Origin: Closterium sp. Naga37s-1
Lineage: Eukaryota; Streptophyta; Zygnematophyceae; Desmidiales; Closteriaceae
DNA length: 64,000 bases
Assembly (NCBI GenBank): GCA_947471745.1
Contig: CANJKZ010000139.1
Coordinates: 496,001 to 560,000 of the forward strand
Direction: 5' to 3'
Each line of letters opens with the position of its first letter. Within the stretch, counting starts at the first letter, position 1. Made by a program: the position numbers and the translations under genes. The notes beneath the pieces are model-generated. The model did not search any database. It saw nothing but the letters and a program-made list of their open reading frames with translations, and was not told the DNA's origin. Shown piece by piece: positions 44,700 to 56,200 of the stretch.

Positions 44700-47600
44700 G
44701 TGGCCAGATGCAGCTCCAGCGACGTCCGCGCGCGTCCCTCACGCCCCAGCAGCTTCGTGAGTGGTACGCTAGTTGGGGTTGTGGCGGCGGTCGTAGTGGC
44801 AGTCGCCCTGGAGCTGGTCAGCCGGGAGCTTCTGGCAGTGGCTAGATGCAGCTGCAGCGGCGTCCGCGCGAGACCCTTACGCCCCAGCAGCTTCGTGAGT
44901 GGTACGCTCAGAGTAGAGGGTCTCGGAGTACTGTTCGTTGCCCGTACGTCATTCGCACAGGTGATCGGGCTGGTCAGACTTGCGGGACGATTGGTCACAC
45001 ATAGTCCCGCTGCTTCGCCTGTCTGAGCGACGCCTGGCGTACCGAGTTTGGCGACGAGGCTGAGCTCCCCAGCTGGGTGGAGCTGCTTAGGCGGAGGGTG
45101 GATATCTTTGCTCTTGACTATGATGCTATCCTCACTACCATGTATGCATTGCCTACTAGTGTTGAGGGTGCCTGTTACCTGTGTGTACCACCTGACCCAA
45201 GTATCGAGTCTGCTGCTCCAGGTGCTGGTGAGGCTGCTGCTCTAGGTGCTGGTGAGGCTGCTGCTCTAGGTGCTAGTGAGTCTACTGCTCCAGGTGCTGG
45301 TGAGTCTGCTCTCTCATGTACTGCGCCTGCTGAGGCCTTGTACACCTTCACACTTGACTCAGGTGCTTCCCGCTCCTTCTTCCGCGACAGCACCACACTC
45401 ACGCCGCTCAGTCGGCCGGTTGCAGTCTCCCTGGCGGACCCCTCTGGGGGCCCAGTCCTTGCGCACTCCTCCACGGTTCTGCCGTTTCCGGCGGTTCCGT
45501 CTGGCTCACTGTCAGGTCTTCACCTCCCCTCGTTCTCTACGAACTTGGTGAGTGGAGCTGACCTCCAGGATGTGTGGGTTGACCAGTTCACTCCTGGAGG
45601 TCAGCGTGTGACCCACTGTACGTGCTCCCGGACTGGTCGGCACCTGGCCACGTTCACCCGAGCGCCTGGCTCGAGTCTGTACACACTGACTACTGTGTCC
45701 CCTCAGGTAGCTGCGTCTGCGTCTGCGTCTGCGTCAGGTCAGCTAGCGGCCCCCTGCTCGTGTCGCACTCTGTCACACCAGACCGTCCTTTGGCACCACC
45801 GTCTTGGTCACCCCTCGGTGCAGCGCCTTCGTGGCATGCACCGACGTGTCCTTGTCTCTGGTCTTCCCAGGGTTCTCCCTCCCCTCCCACCCTCGCCTGC
45901 TCCTCCCTGTCTTCCCTGTGTCGAGTGGCGGCAGCGCGCCGCTCCTCACTCCTCCTCGTTTCCCCCGACGACTGCTCCCCTGCAGACTCTGCACATGGAC
46001 GTGTGGGGCCCAGCCCGCGTCCGTGGACAGGACCGCGAGCGGTACTTTTTGCTGGTCGTGGACGACTACACGCGTTACACCACGGTCTTCCCCTTGCGCA
46101 CCAAGGGTGAATTCCCTGATGTGTTGATCCCTTGGATCCGCGCTGCCCGTCTCCAGCTCCGCGAGCGGTTCGAGACGGACTTTCCTGTCCTGCGTCTGCA
46201 CTCTGACAGAGGTGGGGAGTTTGCCTCTGACTTTCTGCGGGACTTTTGTCGTGGGGAGGGCATTCGCCAGACGTTCACGCTCCCGGCCTCACCGCTGTAG
46301 AATGGGATTGCTGAGCGCCGCATTGGCTTAGTCATGGAGGTCGCTCGTACCTCCATGGTCCATGCGGCTGCCCCCCATTTTCTGTGGCCGTTTGCGGTCC
46401 GATACGCTGCGCATCAGCTCAACCTCTGGCCCCGTGTCTCCTTGCCGGAGACCTCGCCCACACTGCGTTGGACGGGGAAGGTTGGCGGTGCGTCAGTGTT
46501 TCGGGTCTGGGGTTCTCGTGCCTTTGTCCGCGATACGTCCGCGGACAAGCTCTCTGCCCGTGCTATTCCCTGCGTCTTCCTTGGCTTTGTCCCTGACGCG
46601 CCTGGCTGGCAGTTTTACCACCCCACCTCGCGCCGTGTCCTCCCCTCTCAGGACGTCACGTTCGACGAGTCGGTTCCTTTTTACCGTCTCTTCCCCTACC
46701 GCACTGCTTCTCTCCACCCCCCGCCGCTCTTCCTTGCACCAGGTCCTCCTCCGGTAGACCCCCTCCCCCCTCAGGGTCCTGCTCCCTCAGGTGTGTCCCA
46801 GGTAGACGCTGTCGAGCCTGTCGAGGTAGCGGTTGACTCTGGTGCTGCTACTGGGGGTGGTGCTGCTGGGGGTGCTGAGCCTGAGCGTGCGGAGCCTGGG
46901 GGTGCTGAGCCTGCACGTGTGGAGCCTGGGGGTGCTGAGCCTGAGCGTGTGGAACCTGGGGTTGCTGAGCCTGGGGTTGCTGAGTCTGAGGGTGCGGAGC
47001 CTGGGGGTGCTGAGTCTGGGGGTGCTGAGCCTGGAGGTGCTGAGCCTGGGGGTGCTGAGCCTGCGGTTGCTGAGACTGGGGGTGCTGAGTCTGCTGGAGT
47101 TCCTGCAGGTGCCTCGTCTCGGCGGGTGCCTCTCTCTCCACCGGAGCTGTGGTTTGCTCGTCACTGGAGACTCCAGCGAGGTGCTGCTGGAGCTGGAGCT
47201 GCTGGAGGTACTGCTGGTGCTGGAGCGGCTGGAGGAGCTGGAGCCGCTGGTCCTGGAGGTGCTCGTACTGGAGGTACTGGAGCTGCTGGGGCTGGTGGTG
47301 CTGCAGGAGTTGGAGCTGGAGCTGCTGGAGCTGCTGGAGGTACTGCTGGTGCTGGAGCTGCTGGAGGTGCTGCAGCCGCTGGTCCTGGAGGTGCTCGTCC
47401 TGGAGGTACTGGAGCTGCTGGGGCTGGTGGTGCTGCAGGAGTTGGAGCTGGAGGTGCTGGAGCAGTTGCTGTTGTAGGTGCTGCTGGAGTTGGAGCTGCT
47501 GGTGGTATTGTCTCTGCTGTTTCTGGTGGCGCTGCGCGGCCGCGGCCGTACTACGTTCCGCTCCTTCAGCAGGTTCTTCGCCTCCTGCTTTCTACTGGTC

Positions 47601-49790
47601 CTCCTCCTCCCTTCCTGAGTCCACAGCCTGACCAGTCGCAGTCACAGTTACAGCCAGCCTCTCCACTGCCTGGTCCTTCTCCTTACTCTGGGCCGACTAG
47701 GGGTCTTACGGAGCGTCGTGAGCCAGAGTCTCGTCCTGCGTCACCTGAGTCTCGTCCTGCGTCGCCTGTTCGCGCTGTCCGCACTGGTCGTCGTGTTCCG
47801 CGTCAGCGTCCTCCCCCTGTCCCTGGCACACACCTGATGGCACTTCGTCCTTCCACTGCTCCGCAGCGTGTCCCTCCTGCGTCCTCTCTTCCTGACGGTC
47901 CGGACCCCGGAGTCTGACTCCATTCGTGCTGCTAGTCCTACTGTCACGCGTTTCCTGGCCACTGTTGTCACTGACCCTTCGTTTGAGTCCACTGCTGCAT
48001 CTGCTCTAGTTGCCGAGCTTGTTGACTTTGCTGCCGCCTGTCGACTAGACTACGCCGCTAGTCTTGTTGCTGAGTCTGAGTTTGTCTGTCCTCCGTTCGT
48101 CGAGGGTGAGTGTGCCCTTAGCACGGACGTGATTGAGGACAGACAGGAGGAGTTTGAGTGCTTTGCTGCTGCTTTACCTCATCTCGTGTCCATGCTGCTT
48201 GCACCCGAGGGAGACCCGGATGCTCCAGACATCCCGACCCCGCGCTCTTACGCAGAGGCGATAGAGGGTCCCTACTCCTCTCAGTGGCAGACAGCCATGG
48301 ACGCAGAGATGGCTTCCTGGAAGTCCACAGGCACCTACGTCGACGAGGTTCCCCCGCCTGGGGCGAACATTGTCAGTGGCATGTGGATTTTCAGGGTGAA
48401 GCGGCCGCCGGGTTCTCCGCCTGTCTTCAAGGCGCGTTACGTTGCACGAGGCTTCAGTCAGCGAGAGGGAGTTGACTTCTTCCAGACCTTCTCCCCTACC
48501 CCGAAGATGACCACTCTTCGGGTTCTGCTGCACGTCGCCGCTCAGCGTGACTACGAGCTTCACTCTCTTGACTTCAGCACTGCTTTCCTACAGGGCAGCC
48601 TGCACGAGGAGATCTGGCTGCGCCGCCCACCTGGCTTCACTGGGCCGTTTCCTGCTGGTACCCAGTGGAGCCTCCGGCGGCCAGTCTACGGTCTCCGCCA
48701 GGCGCCCCGTGAGTGGCACGACACACTGAGGACGACTCTTGCGGCCCTTGGGTTTGCTCCTTCCACTGCTGACCCGTCGTTGTTTCTACGCACTAACACC
48801 TCTCTGCCGCCATTCTTCGTTCTCGTGTACGTCGACGACTTGGTCTTAGCTACTGCTGACACTGAGGGACTCGCCCACGTGAAGTCGGAGCTGCAGAAGA
48901 GACACACGTGTACAGACCTGGGTGAGCTGAGCAGCTATCTTGGCTTGCGGATCACCCGGGACAGAGCACAGCGCACCATTACCTTGACTCAGTCACACAT
49001 GGTGCAGCAGGTCCTTCAGCGCTTCGGCTTCACGTACTCCTCGCCACAGCACACTCCTCTGCCTACTCGCCACTCGCTCTCAGCTCCACTTTCAGACTAG
49101 TCCGTAGAGCCGAGTGGTCCGTACCCAAAGCTTGTGGGCTACCTCATGTACCTGATGACCTGCACTCGACCTGACCTTGCCTACCCTCTTAGCATTCTGG
49201 CACGCTATGTCGCTCCTGGGAGAAACAGGAAGGAGCACATAGATGCCGCTAAGAGGGTGTTGCGCTACTTGTGCAATTCGTCGGGCATGGGGCTCGTGCT
49301 TGGAGGACGGGCTCGAGTTGTCCTCACTGGTCATGCAGACGCTTCCTGGGCTGACGACTTGGCTACGCAGCGGTCGTCACAGGGTTACACCTTCAGTCTT
49401 GGCTCCGGCTCTGTTTCTTGGCGGTCTACCCGCTCGTCTTCTGTTCTCAGCTCCAGTTGTGAGGCTGAGATCTACGCAGGGGCCATGGCTGCACAGGAGT
49501 TACGCTGGCTCACCTACCTGCTGACCGACCTGGGAGAGCCGCCTCGTTCTCCTCCAGTGCTGTACGTCGACAACAAGGCCATGATTGCCTTGTGTCAGGA
49601 GCACAGACTGGAGCACAGAACGAAGCACATTGCTCTGCGCTACTTCCTTGCTCGAGAGTTGCAGCAGCGTGGTCAGCTTCGTCTTGCTTACTTGGCCACT
49701 CGGGCCAACACTGCTGATGTCTTGTGATCATCAGCGTTTCTGTACTGTTCTAGGCCTTGTGCCTACTGTGCCTCACTTGCTTACTTCTTG
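44700..49790 (+). pseudogene. Element G gag-pol coding region (fossil)
   Basis: Copia order with protease (FTLDSGASRSFF), pre-integrase HRLGHPS, integrase core (LHMDVWGP, LRLHSDRGGEF), GGAEPG and Gly/Ala linker repeats, reverse transcriptase (FKARYVARGFSQ, YVDDLVLA) and RNase H. Several breaks. Confidence 0.87.
46840..47490 (+). repeat. Linker repeats of element G
   Basis: GGGGGTGCTGAGCCTGAGCG-type units (GGAEPE peptides) are followed by GCTGGAGCTGCTGGAGGT-type units (GAAGGAG peptides). Same place and composition as in B, D and E. Confidence 0.85.
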
Positions 49791-50020
49791 ACTTTGCTTG
49801 TACTGTGATCTCTATACATATACATGCATGCTTACACTTGCTAGGTTGTGATCACTGTATTGCTTGTTCTCCTTTATATAACTCTGCATGTGAACTGGCC
49901 TTGTGGTCATTTGCTTGTTCTCAGAATGCGTGGTGACGTCGTGATCCACCCTGAGCTTGTTTTGCCTTTCTTGACTGGTCTTCTGACCTCTTGTTTTCCC
50001 CCACTTTGCCTATGTGGGTG

Positions 50021-50150
50021 TGTCAAACTTATATGTTATGGTCTGTGTAGGCTGTAGTGGGGTAGTTCATATGGGGTACAACACTTTAGGGTTTCCTACT
50101 TGTACTCCTCATGCTGCTCAATGCAATCATTCCTCGTTCTATCTTTCACA
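50021..50150 (+). repeat. Element G right LTR
   Basis: Partner of 43651-43780. It is preceded by CCCCCACTTTGCCTATGTGGGTG, a slightly altered form of the tract seen in the other elements. Confidence 0.92.
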
Positions 50151-53100
50151 TAGTTTGGAGAATTATATGTTAATATAGTATTGCATCGGAAATAATGATT
50201 TCATACGATGGTGCAATGAGAATAAATGAAGATATAATAAAATATATAGTCATAGGAAGTACCTATTGATTATGTACGTGTACGCTCAATGCGCCTTTAT
50301 TGAGTCGTTACCTCTAAGAGTCACTTATACTATAGCATTACGAGCCTATTCGCGCTCCAAACGGGCACTTTAATACGATAATACTATTCTATGAAATTAC
50401 GATAAAAGTATCGAACTGTTGAAGTGCAACCAAGTAATTTATTTATCACAACACAGTATAAATGGTCGAAGAATTCGACGGAATTCACTACAGCCAATAA
50501 AAAAAAAAACTATGTCTTACACTCGCGGTTTAGTCGTGTTTGTGACTTCGGCCTTAATATTCAGGTTTTATGCGTCATGGTCAATTGTAACGCCTAAAAC
50601 GAAGACATGTCAAGACAGAGATGTACACTGACTAATATCAAGTTCAAATATTACTTGGAGAGTTTTGTACAAATCAGAAAACACTTCTTCTGCTAGACTT
50701 CCACGACCAATCTAGACGATGCTGTAAAGGACATATGATTGTATTAGGATAAGGATGCGCAACATTGTTTTTTTTTTTTTTTATGTTTTGTTAAAAAATA
50801 TAAAAAACCATTGGATGCGAATGCACATACGGAAACTTTCCCTAGATGTGTTTTGTTGGTGAAATTGGGTGAGTTGAAATTGGTTGGGTATATGAGTAAT
50901 ATAAGGCTGAAATGTGCACATTTGTATGTCTGTTCTATGTTGCGAGAAATCTGGACATCAACGTAACTTACTTCGCCTGAAAAATAACCGCTCGAGCCTC
51001 GTTACCCGGTTACTTTCTCAACAAAAAGCCGGTAGAATTTTAGTTGGAAACGTTTGAAACTCATATGTAGGTAGAACTTTTGTGCTCGATTTCATACGGT
51101 TCTGCCTAAGGTGACGTGTCGTTGGTTTTAGAAATCTTCTAGTAAAACGTAATGGGTGCAGCTGTTTTCCGAAGTGTTCAACAGTCAACTCAACTTCTTC
51201 TCTCCCTTCCTCCAGACGGTTTTGCTGTTCCCCAGCAGTGCCGTTTCTTCGCTACACCACGTCGAGACAAGCCAACCCACCGGGGAGGTGTTTCTCGGGG
51301 CGAGGCTCTCTTGCCAGTGGTGGCTCCCCCCAAGTCCCGACGCATGGACACACCTCGTCACTGCGCCGACAACAACCAACCCTTGTCACACCATGAGACT
51401 GTACATATCTGAGAAACCTTCTGCGCCTTGCCTTGTTTTTCTGCTGCCCAAACACTGCAGACAGAAACCGTAAACACAAGGAGCTTGCTGATTAGTGTAG
51501 TGTTTTTCCGAGGGAATCACTTCAGGGAAGCCAGGTGGCGGTGTACTTTGTTCGTTAAATGGACAGCAGCAACCTGTACGCGTGAAAGTTGTGAAGCAAA
51601 AGTGCGAACAAAGTGGCAGCTACGAAGGAAGCGCAGTGAATAGAACAGAAGGGGTTCTTGCAACTGACGAAAGGGCCTCGAAAGTCTGATCGTCAGGATC
51701 TTGGGGGTATATTATGTTTCAGGGATAATTGTTCTGAACAAAACGGCAGCGTTCAGCAGCCTTGAGAATAAAAAGCGCAAAACGCCTGCCTGCAATTAAA
51801 CCCTCCTCATCTTTACCTTACACCTTCTCGCTTGGTCAAAGACCGCGTTCTGCTCCAACGACCACCACCAAGCACCACCAATCTACACTACACGTATGAA
51901 CTTGCTGCCCCACAGATTTCCCAGTTTTTGCTTCCGCAGGGAAGCCTTGTCCAAGCCACCAACCCTGCCACTGTTTCTCTGCATGCCCTTTCCCTCACCA
52001 ACTTCCGATTGCGTTCTGTTCCTTCCGTTCTGTGTTTGCTGCTCTTGCTGCCCCTCTGACATGGCATCCAAGCAACCTGCAACCCTTCCTCGTCCCCTCA
52101 TCGCAATCTGTAGGACCTGTCAGCTTCCCTCCTAACCAATCTTACCTCCCAACACCAGCAGCCGAACAACCCTGATCCGTCGTCAACGCCAACACAACCC
52201 TACCCCTACATACCCGTCCGCGCCGCTAGTAGTATTCCACCTGGCCGCCATGCACGTGCCTATACTCTACCCCTCCCTGTGCCCCAAACCCATTGCGGCG
52301 CCGCCCGTCCATCAAAAGTGACACGTGGATCTCTCAGTGCTCCTAGCCCTACTAGCTCTCTCGCTTCAGGTGCGTCTCTCGCTCCCACCTTTCGTCGCTG
52401 CACAATAGTAGGCGGGTCGGCGCAGGGCAGGATTCGTTCTTAGGATACCGTGCAGGAGCGTACTCGATATACGCTTAGCGTCGCAACGTGTTTCAACCGC
52501 CCGTGTTACGAGGAAAGGAACGGAAGGCAAGGTAGGGGAACGGTAACTGGTGTGCGTTTCGGGCGACGCCCGCACGGGACGGCAATGGGGCAGCAAAAGG
52601 GACAGCAGTGGGACGGCAATGAGACGGCAACGGTATGGCATTGGGACGGCGATTAGTCGTGAGGCCCTGCCAGAAGCCATAGTAGGAGTCGCACTCGCAC
52701 CGCCCTACTCCGTCGGTGAATACTGCTACCGTGCACGACACAGCACCGCTTGCTCTCGCGACCTTCGTACCGGTGACCGATTCTACGGCGGAAAAGAATG
52801 GGTTTGTAAGGATGGCAGCGGTTGCCGGGTGGATTGGACGGCAGCAGCGAAGACACAACCATCTGGAAACCCGTTGCCGTCGAAATCTCTCTAGATTCGA
52901 TATTCCGCTGTCAGTCCCGGCCGGCACATCATGGGCCGCCCGTCCCGCTCACGCCCCACCGTCAACTCCACGATAGATTCCCGCCTTATCCCGCAGTGTC
53001 ATTAAGAACTCACCGCGTGTCACGGCAGTACCGCGCTGCGACAACTGACCGATATCCGCTGCGACCCGATGGTGCTCTCTCACGCTTGACTTTGCAATTT

Positions 53101-53285
53101 CGTGCTCTTTTCTTTCTTTCCTCCCATTCCCGCGTCTCTCACTCAATCCACCAGGTTAAATAGATCGCTAGTTCGTTCGCTTGATTTCCGCCGTCGGATC
53201 TGACAACACTGCTCACCGTCGATTTAATTTCGCCGTCAACACTTTCCCTCTCGCCGCGCCACTGCCAACGACGTTTCTGCTCATC
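50151..53285. other. Intergenic region upstream of the LRR-protease gene
   Basis: 50,151-51,130 is AT-rich and featureless apart from a T run at 50,768. 51,150-52,400 is mixed sequence with several frames of 70-100 codons and no recognisable domain. At 52,575-52,655 a short degenerate repeat GGGACGGCAATG occurs several times. The last 200 bases before 53286 are likely promoter and 5' leader, with a possible weak TATA-like TTAAATAG at about 53156. No conserved gene was found. Confidence 0.5.
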
Positions 53286-56200
53286 ATGGCGCTCCGTTCT
53301 CCGGCGCCCTCCCCGCATCCTCCCTTAGCCGTCCTCCCCCTCGCACTCTTCCTCGTCCTCGCCTGCACCCTCCGCTGCGCCTCCGCGCAGCCCGTCGCCA
53401 GCTCTCAGCGTGAGTTCGCCACCCGCGGCGCTGCGCCTTCCGCCCCCGCTCGCGCGATTCGCACCTTTCGTCCGCTTGCCGCACCTCGCGCTTCGCCTCC
53501 CACCACTCGTTTTCGCTACCGCGCTCGCCGTACGAGCACCATGCCGTCACATCTGTCGGAGTGGTTCGCTTGTCGACTAGGAACATCGCCATCGCTCCGT
53601 GCCGTCCGCTCTCCTCTCCCCGCGCCTCGGTTTCAGCTCTTGCTGCTCGCACAACGCGCTCCGCTCCCTGCCCTTCTCACTCCCCTTCCTTCCCCTATTC
53701 TCCCACCCCCTCGCCCGCTCCCCCTCCCCGCAGTGACCGCGCTGACCGCGATAGCGGCGGCGTGGGGGCGCAACCTGACGGCGGTGAACCAGACGTGGGT
53801 GGCGGGGAAGGAGTGCAGCACGTGGTTCGGCCTCTCGTGCAACGCCATGGGCCAGGTCACCAGCTTGTGAGCGCCGCCATCCTCTCCCCGCCATCTGCTT
53901 CCCTCCGACTCCGCCCCGCCCCGCCCCGCCCCGCCTCGCCCCGCCTCGCCCCGCTTCGCCCCGTTTCGCCCCGCCTTGCCTCGCCTTGCTGCGGCGCGGC
54001 GCGGATATCGTTGCAGTGTGGTTCTTCGCTTGCCTCGAGTCGTCGTGTTTCGTGTCGTCTCTTTCAGTCGCAAGAACATCATGCGACGAGAGCGCGATGT
54101 CGCCGCTGCTGTCGTCGCTGCTGTCGTCGCTGCTGTCGTCGCTGCTGTCGTCGCTGCTGTCGCCGCTGCTGTCGTCGCTGCTGTCGTCGCTGCTGTCGTC
54201 GCTGCTGTCGTCGCTGCTGTCGTCGCTGCTGTCGTCGCTGCTGTCGTCGCTGCTGTCGTCGCTGCTGTCGTCGCTGCTGTCGTCGCTGCTGTCGTCGCTG
54301 CTGTCGTCGCTGCTGTCGTCGCTGCTGTCGTCGCTGCGTTCCTCACCCTCTCCTGTTTTTTCCCCACGCCCCTCGCTCCCCCTTCTGCTCTCTGCGGCCT
54401 GTGTGCGTGTGCGTGTGCGTGTGTGTGTGTGCGCGTACGTGTATGTGTGTGCGCGCATGGCGGCACGGCAGGGTGATCACGGGGCAGCGCAACCTGGGCG
54501 GGCAATCCATCCCCGCGGCCGTCACACAGCTGCAGGCGCTGCAGACACTGTCAGTCCTCCTCACGCCCCCCCCTCTCTCCCCTCGCCCTCCCCCGCCTCG
54601 CCCTCTCCCTCGCCCTCCCCACCCCTTCGCCCTCTCGCTGCTGCGCTTGCCTCCGCCCGTGCCTCCTTCCACCCCCCCGCCCCGCACTCCTCGCTATCAA
54701 CACCCGCTCTGAAGCTTGTCCCCGCGCCGTCGCGTGCGCTTCTCGAGCGACGCGCGCTCTGCCTTCACCCTTGCCGCATCGCATCCCATGTGGGCTGGAT
54801 GGAACGGCTTCACTTGGGTATAAACATGCCGTGCCATGGCCCGCACATCCCCATCATCCACCCCTGCCACAACACATCCCCGTCTCTCCTCTCCTCATCC
54901 CGCCCTCTCCCTGCACCCCGTCTCCCCGCGCTCTCCTCCCCGTTTCCCCCGTGTGTCCGCCGTGTGCGCCCCACAGCGCGTTGGATCACAACCTGCTCAC
55001 AGGGCCCATCCCCGACGACATCTCCTTCCTCACCGCCCTCACCAACGTGTACGCTTCTGCCGCCTCCATGCCGCCGTGTCTCCATGCCGCCGTGTCTCCA
55101 TGCCGCCGTGTCGCCATGCCGCCTTGTCGTCGCGTCTTGCTGCATCGCGCTCCGACTTGCCGCGGCGCGCTGCTGCGTCGGCGCGCAGTCACGCGAGACG
55201 GAGGCGCTCTGAGTGCACTCCATGCTCACGCGGCAGTCACCGTCGCCGTCCCTCGCGCCCATGCCACACAGCACACACATGCCCTCGTCGCACCTCGCTC
55301 ACCTCACTTCCTCCGGCCCTCGTTGCACGAGCCGGACTTGCATCTTATTGATCTTTCCGCCTCGCCTCGCCTCGCCTCGCCTTGCCTCGCCTCGCCTTGC
55401 CTCGCACCTCGCCTTGCCTCGCACCTCGCCTTGCCTCGCACCTCGCCTCCTTGTGCCGCACTGGCCCTTGCAAGTGCGCCTCGCCTCTCCCCTTCCACGC
55501 TCCTCCCCCCTCTAACTGTCTCTCCTGCCTACTGCGCCGCTCCCTGCCTTGTGTCCCCCGCCTCCTGGTCCCGCATGTCCCCCGCCCCCCTCTCACAGGT
55601 CGCTGAGTGGCAATCAGCTCAACGGCTCCATCCCCATGGGCATCAGTCGCCTCGTCAACCTCCGATTCCTGTACGCCTCGCATCGCCTCGCCTCGCATCG
55701 CCTTGCCTCGCCTCGCATCGCCTTGCCTCGCCTCGCCCCTCGCCCTTCGCCTTGACTCTCCGCTCCCGTCAGCTGCTCTGCACTGCTCGCTCCAATGCCG
55801 CTCTCTCCCCCCTTCACGCCAAGCCCTTCTCTTCTTCGCCAGTCCTTCCCCCCATTCCCCCCGCCCTCCCCGCCTCGCGCGTTTTGCCATGCTACTATGC
55901 GCCCTTCTTCGGGCCTCCTTGCCGTGCATGCCTAGACTAATATGCCTCCCCTTCGTGCCTCTGTGCCTATTTTTGTCTGTGCTCTCCTGCGCAATTGTTC
56001 TGTGTGTGTGTGTCTGTGTGCGTGCATGCGAGCATCATCACAGGGACCTCACGGCCAATGCGCTCACGGGCGCCGTGCCAGACGCCTTCACTGCCATGCC
56101 CAGCCTCGCAACCTTGTACGCCCTGCCCTCCCCCTCCCTCGCCCTGCCCCCTGCTCTCATCTTCCCCCTCTCTTGGTTCCCGGCGCGCACCTACCCTAGC

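Larger units (their letters stand above)
43651..50150 (+). mobile_element. Element G: Ty1/copia retroelement, broken
   Basis: 130-bp LTRs at 43651-43780 and 50021-50150 differ at about two positions. The target duplication TAGTT is at 43646-43650 and 50151-50155. A TGGTTTCAGAGCAGG primer site follows the left LTR. Parts: leader repeats (about 43.85-44.6 kb), gag remnants (about 44.7-45.05 kb), protease (about 45.35 kb), integrase (about 45.8-46.5 kb), linker (about 46.8-47.5 kb), reverse transcriptase (about 48.3-48.95 kb) and RNase H (about 49.1-49.75 kb). Several breaks. The LTRs are related to those of element B (shared TGTCAAACTTATATG start and GGCTGTAGTGGGGTAG block). Confidence 0.92.

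Noticed and set aside
50151-53285. Several 70-120 codon frames upstream of the LRR gene
   Set aside because: No domain, no codon bias and no splice pattern. They overlap each other on both strands.
53577-54505. Asp-Ser-Ser, Ala-Thr and Cys-Arg repeat proteins
   Set aside because: They are frames through the 12-bp intronic repeat, on both strands, with no splice or domain support.
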